Shown: piece by piece, positions 14,234 to 22,644 of the stretch
Layout of the letters: the number at the start of each line of letters is the position of its first letter
Numbering within the stretch: position 1 is the first letter of the stretch
NCBI GenBank assembly: GCA_900758075.1
Contig: CAAEQF010000142.1
Span: 1 to 26,920, forward strand
Length of the DNA stretch: 26,920 nt
Direction of reading: 5' to 3'
Origin: Coriobacteriia bacterium
GTDB taxonomy: Bacteria; Actinomycetota; Coriobacteriia; Coriobacteriales; QAMH01
The notes under the pieces: model-generated
Told to the model about the DNA's origin: nothing
What the model saw: the letters and a program-made list of their open reading frames with translations, nothing else
The model's database searches: none
Program-made: the position numbers and the translations under genes

Positions 14234-15766
14234 TCACGACGCGGCGCTTGTCGTCCCTTCTCCGGCGCTCTGCATGCGAGCCTCCTCGTCAGCACGGACG
14301 CGATGGCGCATCAGCCAGCTCAAGACGACGTAAATCACAAAGGTCATGGGTGCCGTCGTCAAGAACGGCACTGCCACGATATGCGCTCCGTAGAGCCAGG
14401 CATTCACTGCCGTGACCGCGACGAGAGTGACTACGCCGCGCCAGTTGACCTGCTCGACACGGTCGAGCGGCAGATGTTTGCGTCCCACCTTCATCGGCCC
14501 GCGCACAACATAGTAATCGGTCATGAGCAGCACGCACCATCCGATGGTGAGAATCGACCCGATGGACATGAACGCGTTCACCTGGTCGAGGATGTTGCCG
14601 AAGATGAAGACCAACCCGATTGCGTTGGCGATGACGACCGCGGCTGCCCAGGGCAGCTTGACCCCAAACAGGGAGTCAAAGAGGTTCGAGACGGCATTGG
14701 CACCCCCGATGGAGTTCGAGGTCTCCACCTTCATCTGCGACAGGCAGATGATTGCAAGCCCGATACCGCCGGAGGCGAGAACGAGCGAGACGCCGGGGTT
14801 GGTGATGGCGGCATTTGCGGCACCTGCAGCGTCGTAGGAACCCGACGCCAGGAAGTACTGATAGGACTGGTCGAAGCCGTAATAGGTGATGAGTGCGCCG
14901 CAGATGTAGGTGACGACCGCGAACAGCGAGCCGACAAGGGATATCGGAACGAGGTCGCTCCGCTTGCGCGCGAAACGCGTGAAGTCGGCTGCGAATAGCG
15001 CGAAGAGCCCGCTGGTCATGATGGCGTAGTTGACGCCGTAGGAAAACCCCTGCATTGGCTCGACGCCGGGAATCATGATGCCGTGCGTGACCGCCTCGGC
15101 TATCTGCCCATGCGCGGCGATCAGATAGACAACGTAGCCCATGACACAGAATAGGGCGATTACGATAACAGCGTTCATGCGCGCAATGAACTTGGTCCCG
15201 AACAGAGAGAGGGCGATCCAGATGCACGAGATACACAGGAATAGCACCCATCGCGCCCAGGGAAGCGTAATGCCGAAGGCGAACAGGATTGCATTTCCGA
15301 GCTGTACCGTCCCCACGGCGAGCACGCCCACCAGTAGGAAGATCCAGATGAGCGAGCCCACCGCCGACCCTTTGGTCCCGAAGACATACATGCGCGAGGC
15401 GACATTGTTAGGAAGCCCCTCCTCGTAGGTGATGCGCCCGACGAGATAGCCGAGCACGAAGCTCAGCGCGAAGGTGATAGCGACTGCGAGCCCACCGAGC
15501 TGGCAGCCTGCGTAGAAGGCGACGATGCCGCCTCCCATGAGCTTGGAGAGACTTGAGACGACCCCCGAGAGAATCGAGGCAATGTCAGGCCAGGCCAGCC
15601 GGCTGCTCTCGGGTACCCGCTCGAAGAGCGACACCTGTGAGGTGGCTGCCGACGCCGTGCCATGACGCCGACGTCCTCCCTTGCCCGGTGCCCGCCCGCA
15701 TGCAGGCACTTTAACCTCGGTGAGGGCCTTGCCCCGTACGCCTTCGTGCTGCTTTGGAACCCTCAT
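14234..15766 (-). CDS. NCS1 family transporter (cytosine permease-like)
   Basis: A 510-aa integral membrane protein of the nucleobase:cation symporter-1 family, related to cytosine/purine/allantoin permeases. After a 55-residue basic cytoplasmic tail comes the family entry segment VPESSRLAWPDIASILSGVVSSLSKLMGGGIVAFYAGCQLGG. About 12 transmembrane helices follow, including GNILDQVNAFMSIGSILTIGW and the FAADFTRFARKRSD loop seen in CodB-like proteins. The ATG at 15766 is chosen over the ORF start at 15970 because GGAGG sits 7 nt upstream. It is the last gene of the apparent molybdoenzyme operon, 220 bp after the GntP gene. Substrate unknown: nucleobases are the family default, but context may point to a different ring compound. 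Confidence 0.85.
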   Translation of the reverse strand: MRVPKQHEGVRGKALTEVKVPACGRAPGKGGRRRHGTASAATSQVSLFERVPESSRLAWPDIASILSGVVSSLSKLMGGGIVAFYAGCQLGGLAVAITFALSFVLGYLVGRITYEEGLPNNVASRMYVFGTKGSAVGSLIWIFLLVGVLAVGTVQLGNAILFAFGITLPWARWVLFLCISCIWIALSLFGTKFIARMNAVIVIALFCVMGYVVYLIAAHGQIAEAVTHGIMIPGVEPMQGFSYGVNYAIMTSGLFALFAADFTRFARKRSDLVPISLVGSLFAVVTYICGALITYYGFDQSYQYFLASGSYDAAGAANAAITNPGVSLVLASGGIGLAIICLSQMKVETSNSIGGANAVSNLFDSLFGVKLPWAAAVVIANAIGLVFIFGNILDQVNAFMSIGSILTIGWCVLLMTDYYVVRGPMKVGRKHLPLDRVEQVNWRGVVTLVAVTAVNAWLYGAHIVAVPFLTTAPMTFVIYVVLSWLMRHRVRADEEARMQSAGEGTTSAAS

Positions 15767-15986
15767 ATACTGTCCTCCACGTGAGTCTCTCTTTGCCCAG
15801 TCGTCTTGCCTCATCGTCCGGAGCGAAAGAACCGAATGCCGGGTAAGACGCCTGCGCGAAAAGAGCCGGGCGTGATGCGTCCAGCGTTTCTCGGAAACAG
15901 ACAGGAGGAGACGGCCCCGCAGCGCCTCTCGCGCGTCGCGCGCAGGAGATACCGCAGGGCCGCAGCGCACCTGCCCGGTTCAGCTT

Positions 15987-17309
15987 CTAGACAAGGCCGA
16001 CGGAAGCCAGGAGAATCATCACAACCAGCGCACACAGCCCGGCGCCGATGGAGATGGCCGCCGTGTGCTTGTAGGCGTTGCCGTGGTTGAGCCCCATGGC
16101 CGCAAACATGCCAAACATCGCGCCCGAGTTCGGCAGCGCACCGCCGATGGTGGCAGAGGTCGCGATGATCTTGGCAAGCGCTGCCGGATCGACGCCTGTA
16201 GCGAGGTAGGGTTGCAGGAAGTTCTGGGCAATGATGCCAACGGCTCCCGATCCTGAACCCATGATGCCGCCAAGGACGGCTGACATCGTGGCAGCAGAGA
16301 CGTAGACGCCACCGGGCATGTTGAAGATTGCCTGGTAGATGACCGTGAAACCCGCAGATGCGGCAGCGACGGTGCCGACGCCAACGGCGGCAGAGGTGAA
16401 CATCGCCGGGCCGATGGCATTCTTGGCCCCGTTGCTCAGTACGTCGCGCTGGCTTTTGATGTAGGGGTTGAAACAGATCATCGCGACGACGATGGCAACA
16501 GCCATGGCGACGTAGACGATGTTGGAAACACCGACAGCCGAGCCGCCGATAATGATGGCGATGAGCAAGACGAGCGGCAGCAGTGACAGGAACAGGTTCG
16601 GGCGTTTGGCCTCAGCATCGCCTTCGGCAACCTGGAGCGCGACTTCCTCATAGACCTCGCCCTTCTCCTGAGCGCGCTTCAGCGCGAACTTGATGTAGAC
16701 GCACGAGACGGCGACGGCGACAACGGAGCCAGCAATGCCCATTATGGGCGCAGCCGTGAGCGAGACGCCACAGCCGTTGGCCGCGTTGATCCAGGCCACC
16801 GCCGGCACGCCGGGGATCATTGCCATCGTAAACGAGCATGCAGCAAGCGACCAAGCGGCGTTGAACAGGTGCCAGGGTATGTTGCATTCCTTGAACATCG
16901 GACGTGCCAGCGGGATGAGCGCAAACATGGCCACGAACATCGAGATGCCAGCGTAAGTGAGAATCGCGCCGACCGCCGCGATGCCCAGCAGCACCAGGTA
17001 GGCGCCCTTCGAGCCAACCTTGCTCATAATGGCGTGCGCAATAGAGGTCGCAGCTCCCGACTTGTCGATAAGCTCGCCCAGTATCGCGCCTCCCAAGAAG
17101 ATGAAAATGTTCTTCTGAACGAAGCTCGCCAGACCCGTGACGTAGGAGCCCTTCGCTCCGATCATCGCGTCGGCAATGTTCATGCCGTTAGTGAGCGCGA
17201 TGATGATTGCCGTAACGATGGACGTGACGAGCACGTTCCAGCCCTTCATCGCCGCGACGACGAAGAACACCAGCCCGACGATGATTCCTATGACTCCGAT
17301 TACTTCCAT
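15987..17309 (-). CDS. GntP family permease
   Basis: A 440-aa membrane protein with about 12 hydrophobic helices. Family markers are a glycine-rich segment GGIMGSGSGAVGIIAQNFLQPYL and the C-terminal IATSATIGGALPNSGAMFGMFAAMGLNHGNAYKH motif, which matches GntP/CitM-like proton symporters that move gluconate, hydroxy acids or short carboxylates. A hydrophilic loop (KRAQEKGEVYEEVALQVAEGDAEAK) lies mid-protein. The ATG at 17309 has GAGGA just upstream and AAGGAGG further off; the frame to 17474 is an overrun. It lies between the ferredoxin subunit and the NCS1 transporter, so it probably imports the organic-acid substrate, or exports the product, of the molybdoenzyme. That is inference. Confidence 0.85.
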   Translation of the reverse strand: MEVIGVIGIIVGLVFFVVAAMKGWNVLVTSIVTAIIIALTNGMNIADAMIGAKGSYVTGLASFVQKNIFIFLGGAILGELIDKSGAATSIAHAIMSKVGSKGAYLVLLGIAAVGAILTYAGISMFVAMFALIPLARPMFKECNIPWHLFNAAWSLAACSFTMAMIPGVPAVAWINAANGCGVSLTAAPIMGIAGSVVAVAVSCVYIKFALKRAQEKGEVYEEVALQVAEGDAEAKRPNLFLSLLPLVLLIAIIIGGSAVGVSNIVYVAMAVAIVVAMICFNPYIKSQRDVLSNGAKNAIGPAMFTSAAVGVGTVAAASAGFTVIYQAIFNMPGGVYVSAATMSAVLGGIMGSGSGAVGIIAQNFLQPYLATGVDPAALAKIIATSATIGGALPNSGAMFGMFAAMGLNHGNAYKHTAAISIGAGLCALVVMILLASVGLV

Positions 17310-17348
17310 AGTTCCTCGATCCCTCCTTGTGGGCTCGAATACAAACGA

Positions 17349-17378
17349 AGGGACGGCGTTGAGCTCGACGCTCTCCCT
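17349..17378 (-). other. Near-palindromic hairpin between the ferredoxin and GntP genes
   Basis: A 30-base near-perfect inverted repeat centred on GAGCTC, with arms beginning AGGGA and ending TCCCT and three non-Watson-Crick positions. It lies in the 115-bp gap after the Fe-S gene. On the minus strand it is followed by a broken T-rich stretch (TTCGTTTGT), so it could be a leaky terminator or a stabilising stem lowering permease expression relative to the enzyme. Confidence 0.5.
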
Positions 17379-17424
17379 AACAGGATGAGGCCGCCCCTTG
17401 CTGTTGGTATTCCGTATCCGCCTT

Positions 17425-18168
17425 CTACGCCATGTCGTTGCGCGTCGCTCGCATGAGCTCGGCGTTGCTCGCAAACTTCATCTTCAGCTCGCTGCGGCCG
17501 ATGCAACCGTCTTCGAACTGCTCGAGGTCCTCTTTGCCCTCGAACATGGTCCCGAGATGCCCGCGCTGACGGTTGAGCTCGATGGCCTCGTCGGCGTCAT
17601 AGGGCACGAGCTGCTTCTTCTCTCGCTGGTTCCAAATGAGGTAATTCGGGTGCGTGAGCTCGGGATCGGGCATGCCCGGGCAGAAGCGCACGTCCGTGTA
17701 CTTGGCTATGAGCTCCTCCATCGGACCAAAGTCGAAGGCACGTAGCGGGCAGCTCGACGCGCATACCGGCTTGAGACCCTGCTCCAATCGGTCGATGCAC
17801 ATATCGCACTTGTGCATCTTCTCTCCCGGCTCATCGCTCGCGAACTTCGGTGCGCCATAGGGGCAGGCCTCGTAGCACTTGCGGCAGCCATTGCACTTCT
17901 CGGCGTCAACGAGCACCGCGCCATACTTGTCCTCTTTGTAGATTGCGCCGGTCTCGCAGGCCTTCAGGCACGCAGGGTCATCGCAGTGCGCGCAAGGGAA
18001 CGCTAAATTGTGAATGCGGACGTCGGGGAAGGTTCCCGTCTCCCATTCGTAGACACACATGAGCTTCTCCGCGCCCGGCTCGATACCGTTCCAATCCTTG
18101 CAGGCGATATCACACGCCTGGCAGCCGTAGCAACGGTTCTGGTCGAAGTGAAAACCGTACTGCGTCAT
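17425..18168 (-). CDS. 4Fe-4S ferredoxin subunit of a molybdoenzyme (DmsB-like)
   Basis: A 247-aa electron-transfer subunit with four cubane [4Fe-4S] binding motifs. These are C13xxCxxCxxxC23 near the N-terminus, CAHCDDPACLKAC, CNGCRKCYEAC, and CDMC paired with CASSC after an 11-residue spacer. This is the DmsB/NrfC/TtrB pattern. There is no signal peptide and no membrane helix. The ATG at 18168 overlaps the stop of the catalytic subunit (ATGA), a strong sign that the two form a heterodimer. The C-terminal 80 residues (after about 165) are charged and lack family motifs. No DmsC- or NrfD-type membrane anchor is encoded nearby, so electrons must come from or go to soluble carriers, or cycle internally. 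Confidence 0.92.
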   Translation of the reverse strand: MTQYGFHFDQNRCYGCQACDIACKDWNGIEPGAEKLMCVYEWETGTFPDVRIHNLAFPCAHCDDPACLKACETGAIYKEDKYGAVLVDAEKCNGCRKCYEACPYGAPKFASDEPGEKMHKCDMCIDRLEQGLKPVCASSCPLRAFDFGPMEELIAKYTDVRFCPGMPDPELTHPNYLIWNQREKKQLVPYDADEAIELNRQRGHLGTMFEGKEDLEQFEDGCIGRSELKMKFASNAELMRATRNDMA

Positions 18169-20768
18169 CGTTCTGCGCCCCTTTCCGCCAATGCCGCTCG
18201 CATGTCAATTACGCCTTGCGCCCCGCGCAAACCGCCGCGCTGTGCCTCGGTGCCAAAGCCCTCGATGTCTCCATCGGCGACCTTCTCCACTTCGCACAGT
18301 CCGCTCGTGAGTAGGGTGCCTAAGATGTTGGGCAGGTGCTCGTCGTCGAGCAGGATGTTCGGTGCGCCACGATGGTCCATTCCAAATGGGTTGAGCATGG
18401 TCTTACCGTCTCCGCCCTGGAACCAGGCACCATGGTGGACAGCTGCCGTGCCGGGCATCATGCGGTTGGTGACGTAGGCAGCGAGCGTCATCTCGCCGGT
18501 CTCGGAGAAGACGCGCACGAGGTCACCGTCCTTGATGCCGCGCGCCTTCGCATCCACGCCCGAAATCCACACTCCATGGCGGTAGCAATCCTCGCGCAGG
18601 AAGGGATTGTCGTCATTGGACGAGTGCTGGCGGTACACCGACACCGGCGTGACCAGTGACAGCGGATAGGTGCGTGCTCGCCAATTGTAGAAACCATCCT
18701 TTGCCGCCGTGGCGATGCCGGCATCCACATAGCTTGGCTGCCAGACGGGCATCGGGTCGAAATGCCCACGCCATTTCGTCTTGGTGAGGTCGTTGTGTTT
18801 AACGTAATTCGATGAGAACTCGATCTTGCCCGATTCAGTCTGGAAGGGGTTTCCGCCCGACTCCAGCACCGACTTGTACGCGTAGTAGGGCGTGTCGATG
18901 GGAATGCGGACAACTGGCTTTTTGACGAACTCATCGAAGGGCTTTACCTCCTCGACGTCCATCGCATCGAAGATGGGACCGTACTCCTCGTACCATTTGT
19001 CATAGGCTTCGCGGTATACCTCGCGCTGAGCAGCGGTCCAGTTCTCGACCGAGACGTCTTTCAGGCGTGGGTTGTACTCCTCGGCAACGCCAAGGCCCTT
19101 GGCAATCTGGGTCCAGACCCACTCGCGACTCCTGACCTCGCCGGGGTACTCGCAGCCCTCATCGCAGAACAGGAAGTAATTGCGCATGCCCGAGGGTCCA
19201 GAGACGAAGCGCTGGTGCCCGTACATATACTGGTCCATGCCCTCGAATTGCCAGATGGGCGCCGGCAGTACAATGTCGAGGAATTCCATGGAGGGCTGGT
19301 TGACGTGCCATTGCCATCCCCAGTTGAACTCCGTGTTGGCGAAGCCACCCATACGCTTGTTAGTGTCGTGATGGTTGTTAACGTAGTTGTTGTCTATGAT
19401 GAGCATCTCGACGTGCGGCAGCGGCGCATCATCGGAAGGCGATCCGATGCGATGCCGAAACTCGTCCTCACTCATGAGCCCGTTGTAATAGAGATCCTGA
19501 CAGTGCAGCAACTCGGTGAGCTTGTTGTTGTTACAAAGCTGGGGGATCTTGTAGTCGGAGGGTGCCTGGTGAAAATCGGCCGTGGGGGTCGGAATGCGGC
19601 CCGGGGTGGGCAGTGCCGAGCCGGTCTGGCAGCCACCTGGGCAGGCAAGATTTCCGGTCATGGTCTGCAGCAACATAGCCGCAGCAGCGGAGTACTCGCC
19701 AAGATGACGTTTAGCGCACGAGTAGAAATACTGCAGGTGCACCGGTCTAGTGGTGCCGTACAGCCGCGCAAACTCACGGATGGTCTCGGCGGGAATTGCG
19801 CAAATGGGAGCCGCCCATTCGGGGGTCTTCTTAATGCCGTCTTCGCCCTCACCCATGCAATAGGCGCGCCATTCCTCGAAGCCGTCCTTTTCGACCCATT
19901 TGTCGACGTAGTCGTGGTCGTAGAGGTCCTCCTCGAAAAGCACCTGCGCGACGGCAAGCATCATCGCTAGATCAGTGCCGGGGCGGATTGGGATCCACTG
20001 GTCGGCGAGCACCTCGCTGGAGGCAGTGTAGCGCGGGTCGATGACAATCGTCTTGCAACCGTACTCGTGGGCAAGCTCGAAGTAATAAGAGGTCGGACCA
20101 AACCAGTCGACGACCGGGTCCATGCCCCACATAACAATGAGCTTGGAGTTGAACAGGTCGGGCGCCTCAAAGCCGGGCAGCGCCGGGCTCTCGCCGGAAA
20201 CCATAGACTTGGTAAGGTCGAAGCCGAGAAAGAAGTTCTCCCCGGCGGTGTGCCCGGAGGTGGAGTGGTCGCCCCAGAAGCCGAAGCCCGCGTCGTACCA
20301 CTTGGCCAGTGGGAAGCCGTTCTTGCCGAAGCTGCCGTATTGGCAGTGGAAGATCCCGTAGGGGCCATACTTGCCCTTTATCTCCTTAATCTTCTCGACG
20401 ATGGTGTCGATTGCCTCCTCCCAGCTGATCTGCACGAAATAGCCATTGCCCGGCCCCTTCTTGCCGATGCGCTTCATGGGATGAAGCAGACGGGTCTCAC
20501 CGTAGAGCTCCTTTTTCCAAGCATGACCCATCGGACACGGGCGCATCTGGACCATGCCTTTCCACTCGTTCTCGTAACCGACGTCCTCGCGGCAGTTGCC
20601 AGGGTTCACGGAGTCGTCGGGTTCGATTGCGACGAGCTTGCCGTCCTTCTCGTGGCACTTGAGGATGCACGCAGCATCCCAGCATCCGTTCGCGGGGCAG
20701 GTAGTGTAGAAAATCCGCTCACCCTCATGGCGCTTTGCCTTCGCCTGAGCGGGGTCTCGCATGTCCAT
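18165..20768 (-). CDS. Molybdopterin-dependent oxidoreductase, catalytic subunit (DMSO reductase family)
   Basis: An 867-aa Mo-bisMGD enzyme. An N-terminal Fe-S domain contains Cys24, Cys29, Cys34 and Cys38 and a later Cys78 in RPCPMG. Molybdopterin-binding segments follow, including the FGKNGFPLAKW region, the IDPRYTASSEVLADQWIPIRPGTDLAM segment, LLQTMTGNLACPGG, and the C-terminal dinucleotide-binding domain (from about residue 745, RQHSSNDDNPFLRE through GDLVRVFSETGEMTLAAYVT). No twin-arginine signal precedes it, so it is predicted cytoplasmic. The ATG at 20768 has AGGAG 5 nt upstream. Size (867 plus 247 aa), lack of an anchor and a LysR neighbour recall pyrogallol transhydroxylase and gut catechol dehydroxylases more than respiratory DMSO reductase. 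The substrate cannot be assigned. Confidence 0.93.
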   Translation of the reverse strand: MDMRDPAQAKAKRHEGERIFYTTCPANGCWDAACILKCHEKDGKLVAIEPDDSVNPGNCREDVGYENEWKGMVQMRPCPMGHAWKKELYGETRLLHPMKRIGKKGPGNGYFVQISWEEAIDTIVEKIKEIKGKYGPYGIFHCQYGSFGKNGFPLAKWYDAGFGFWGDHSTSGHTAGENFFLGFDLTKSMVSGESPALPGFEAPDLFNSKLIVMWGMDPVVDWFGPTSYYFELAHEYGCKTIVIDPRYTASSEVLADQWIPIRPGTDLAMMLAVAQVLFEEDLYDHDYVDKWVEKDGFEEWRAYCMGEGEDGIKKTPEWAAPICAIPAETIREFARLYGTTRPVHLQYFYSCAKRHLGEYSAAAAMLLQTMTGNLACPGGCQTGSALPTPGRIPTPTADFHQAPSDYKIPQLCNNNKLTELLHCQDLYYNGLMSEDEFRHRIGSPSDDAPLPHVEMLIIDNNYVNNHHDTNKRMGGFANTEFNWGWQWHVNQPSMEFLDIVLPAPIWQFEGMDQYMYGHQRFVSGPSGMRNYFLFCDEGCEYPGEVRSREWVWTQIAKGLGVAEEYNPRLKDVSVENWTAAQREVYREAYDKWYEEYGPIFDAMDVEEVKPFDEFVKKPVVRIPIDTPYYAYKSVLESGGNPFQTESGKIEFSSNYVKHNDLTKTKWRGHFDPMPVWQPSYVDAGIATAAKDGFYNWRARTYPLSLVTPVSVYRQHSSNDDNPFLREDCYRHGVWISGVDAKARGIKDGDLVRVFSETGEMTLAAYVTNRMMPGTAAVHHGAWFQGGDGKTMLNPFGMDHRGAPNILLDDEHLPNILGTLLTSGLCEVEKVADGDIEGFGTEAQRGGLRGAQGVIDMRAALAERGAER

Positions 20769-20951
20769 TCCCTCTCCTCTTTCTCGAAGTGGCCCCAGAG
20801 TGACGCGAGTCGCGCCTCGGCGGGGTCCCATGCCGTTTCGGAAAGGGACCGCGCCGTGGCCTTTGGCCGAGGTCCCTCTCTATACACATCGAGAATACGA
20901 AGTGATTGGAATCTATGGATGTCCGTAGGCGATTTGGACGTTCGAAAATAG
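20769..20951 (-). promoter_or_regulatory. Promoter region of the molybdoenzyme operon
   Basis: This gap precedes the catalytic subunit gene. The minus strand has a possible -10 TATAGA at about 20883-20878, with a poor -35 at 17 bp, fitting an activated promoter. Just upstream, at about 20890-20912, is an imperfect dyad with half sites AGAATAC and GGAATCT that could be a LysR-type operator. Both assignments are tentative. Confidence 0.3.
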
Positions 20952-21006
20952 GTCGGCCGCTGTCAACAGAATCTCAGCATGCCAAGGTTCGATGACAGCG
21001 GCCGAC
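20944..21006 (-). terminator. Hairpin after lysR, probable terminator
   Basis: Perfect 14-base arms (20952-20965 and 20993-21006; core GGCCGCTGTCA) flank a 27-nt loop. On the minus strand the stem is followed by CTATTTTCG, a short interrupted T-run. This suits a terminator 46 bp after the lysR stop, separating lysR from the molybdoenzyme operon, though the long loop and weak U tract leave room for another role. Confidence 0.6.
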
Positions 21007-21052
21007 GAATGCGTTTAACGACATGTAGGCTGGCGGTCCAGTGCCGACAGGA

Positions 21053-21982
21053 TCACTTATCTGCAGTTCCCTTGAAGTAACTCTTTGGCACGTCATCGAT
21101 GACGAATTGCCGGAACTCCATGGCGAGCGCCGAAATGGCGTGGTTCTGCTTCCACATGAGGTTGACGGGATAGCGCATCGGCTCGGTGTCGACCTTGAAC
21201 CATAGAATTCCAGGGTCCAGTCGGTGCGCACGCGCAACGCATTGCGGCACGGAACCCCATCCCAGCCCCGCCTTCACGCCGTTAATCATCGCCTCATGGG
21301 TATCGAAGCGAGCGACGAGGTTGTGATCGTTGAGGGATAGTCCGTAGCGCTCGCGGAAATAACGGTTGCCGACCATATGCCGCCCCGACTCCCACTCGTA
21401 TATAATCATCGGCCATTCGAGCAGAGTTTTCACGCTTACGGGCTGGACGGCCGTGTTATAGGGATGCCGGTCGGGAGCGCAGAACTCGAGCACGCTGTAT
21501 CCCAGCGTCTCAACCTCGGTCTCGGGCACAGCTGGCTGATTTTCCACGAGGGCGAAGTCGAGTTTACCCTCCTTGACCTTGCGCACGAGCTCGGGCTCGT
21601 ATCCCGCCTCCAAGTGCACGAGGGCGTTGGGGTGCTTCAGGTGGAACTTCGCGACAAGCCCAGGCAGCAGGGCAACGCCGTCGTTCAAGCTCATGCCAAT
21701 CTCGAGAGTGCTGTCAAATCGCTCGTCGTTTGCCGCGAGCTCGGCGGCGAGTGAGGCTTCGAGCTGACTTACTTGCTTTGCATAGCGGGTGACAATCTGA
21801 CCGGCTTTGGTCGGGACGAGCCCGGTCGATGTACGCATGTAGAGAGGACGGCCATAGGATGCCTCAATGCTGGCGAGCTTTTGAGAGAGACCGGTACGCG
21901 ACATGTAGAGCTCATCCGCTGCCCTAGAGATGCTATGCGTCTTTTCGAGCGCCAGAAAGATCTCGATGACGTCGACTTGCAT
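21053..21982 (-). CDS. LysR family transcriptional regulator
   Basis: A 309-aa LysR-type regulator. The N-terminal winged helix-turn-helix (about residues 3-62) reads IFLALEKTHSISRAADELYMSRTGLSQKLASIEASYGRPLY, with the usual linker helix to about residue 85. A periplasmic-binding-protein-like effector domain follows (about 90-295; LEIGMSLNDGVALLPGL, the GKLDFALVENQP strand, and an AMINGVKAGLGWGSVPQ segment). The ATG at 21982 is preceded by GGGGGA at 6-nt spacing. It lies upstream of, and in the same direction as, the molybdoenzyme operon, rather than divergent as is common. It probably activates that operon in response to its substrate; that is inference from position. Confidence 0.9.
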   Translation of the reverse strand: MQVDVIEIFLALEKTHSISRAADELYMSRTGLSQKLASIEASYGRPLYMRTSTGLVPTKAGQIVTRYAKQVSQLEASLAAELAANDERFDSTLEIGMSLNDGVALLPGLVAKFHLKHPNALVHLEAGYEPELVRKVKEGKLDFALVENQPAVPETEVETLGYSVLEFCAPDRHPYNTAVQPVSVKTLLEWPMIIYEWESGRHMVGNRYFRERYGLSLNDHNLVARFDTHEAMINGVKAGLGWGSVPQCVARAHRLDPGILWFKVDTEPMRYPVNLMWKQNHAISALAMEFRQFVIDDVPKSYFKGTADK

Positions 21983-22387
21983 ACGAATTCCCCCTCACTC
22001 CCTGCCCGCCCGCCAAACGCCTTGCGGGAGCCCGGCTCCTGGAAAGCTCGCCGCTCCCGTGCACCGGACAAGCATTCACCCATTCTATTCCACAAGGGCA
22101 CATGTCCGCCACCGTGCGATACGGTCCGACGGATTGCGCCTTTCCTGCGGAACCAACAGGTCACGCAACGGTACGTGAGCCTCCGACGCCTTCTCCCATC
22201 AGACAGAGATGTTCGACAAACTCGCCGAAATCCGCACAATAGCCGATGGCAAATTCTCGGAAATGTTGAACGGCCGACGACTCATGGAGCGCCGGCTGCT
22301 GAAATATTGGCACACCTTTTGACCTATTGTTCCTAAACGCAGAGCCGCCCCGCTCAAAGACTCGCGGAGCACACCAGATTTTGGGCA
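21983..22387. other. Intergenic region upstream of lysR
   Basis: About 400 bp without a convincing gene. A TAGAAT on the minus strand (22087-22082) could be the lysR -10, giving a leader of roughly 90 nt, but no good -35 accompanies it. Open frames on both strands here lack start signals and family features. Confidence 0.4.
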
Positions 22388-22420
22388 TAAAAAAGCCGCA
22401 CCCGAAGGGGGTGCGGCTTT
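22388..22420 (-). terminator. Intrinsic terminator of the purC/amidohydrolase gene run
   Basis: On the minus strand a 9-bp stem GCCGCACCC/GGGTGCGGC with a 5-nt loop is flanked by AAA before and six T residues after. It is a textbook Rho-independent terminator, 28 bp after the stop of the 60-aa gene. Confidence 0.92.
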
Positions 22421-22447
22421 GCACGTCTGTTCGTTTTGCCGGCTCGC

Positions 22448-22630
22448 CTACTTTATAAGCATCGTCGCTGCCGGGAAGCAGAACGCGAAGATGAGCAGGA
22501 CGCAGATGAGCACGGAGAACACGGTCACGACGACGCGCTTGCGCTTTTCCGCCTTCAACCTGCGGTATTCTTCCGCGCGCGCTGCCTCGACCTTGTCGTG
22601 CTGTGTTTGCTTTTTGTATTTCTGTGCCAT
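22448..22630 (-). CDS. Small basic single-pass membrane protein
   Basis: A 60-aa peptide of unknown function. The first 32 residues are highly charged and helical (KYKKQTQHDKVEAARAEEYR, then LKAEKRKR), followed by one transmembrane helix (about residues 33-54) and a short tail ending in Lys. The positive-inside rule puts the N-terminus in the cytoplasm. It begins 14 bp after the amidohydrolase stop and ends just before the strong terminator, so position supports a real gene. Its ribosome-binding site is weak. Its N-terminal charge pattern resembles the other small membrane protein encoded two genes upstream. Confidence 0.65.
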   Translation of the reverse strand: MAQKYKKQTQHDKVEAARAEEYRRLKAEKRKRVVVTVFSVLICVLLIFAFCFPAATMLIK

Positions 22631-22644
22631 GTGCTTTTGTCTTT

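Noticed and set aside
18165..20768. Naming the molybdoenzyme dmsA or a specific dehydroxylase
   Set aside because: Family membership is clear, but the absence of a Tat signal and anchor argues against DmsA, and no residue I can read fixes the substrate.
21773..22336. 187-aa plus-strand open frame over the lysR 5' end and upstream region
   Set aside because: It overlaps the lysR helix-turn-helix coding sequence, has no ribosome-binding site and shows no family features.
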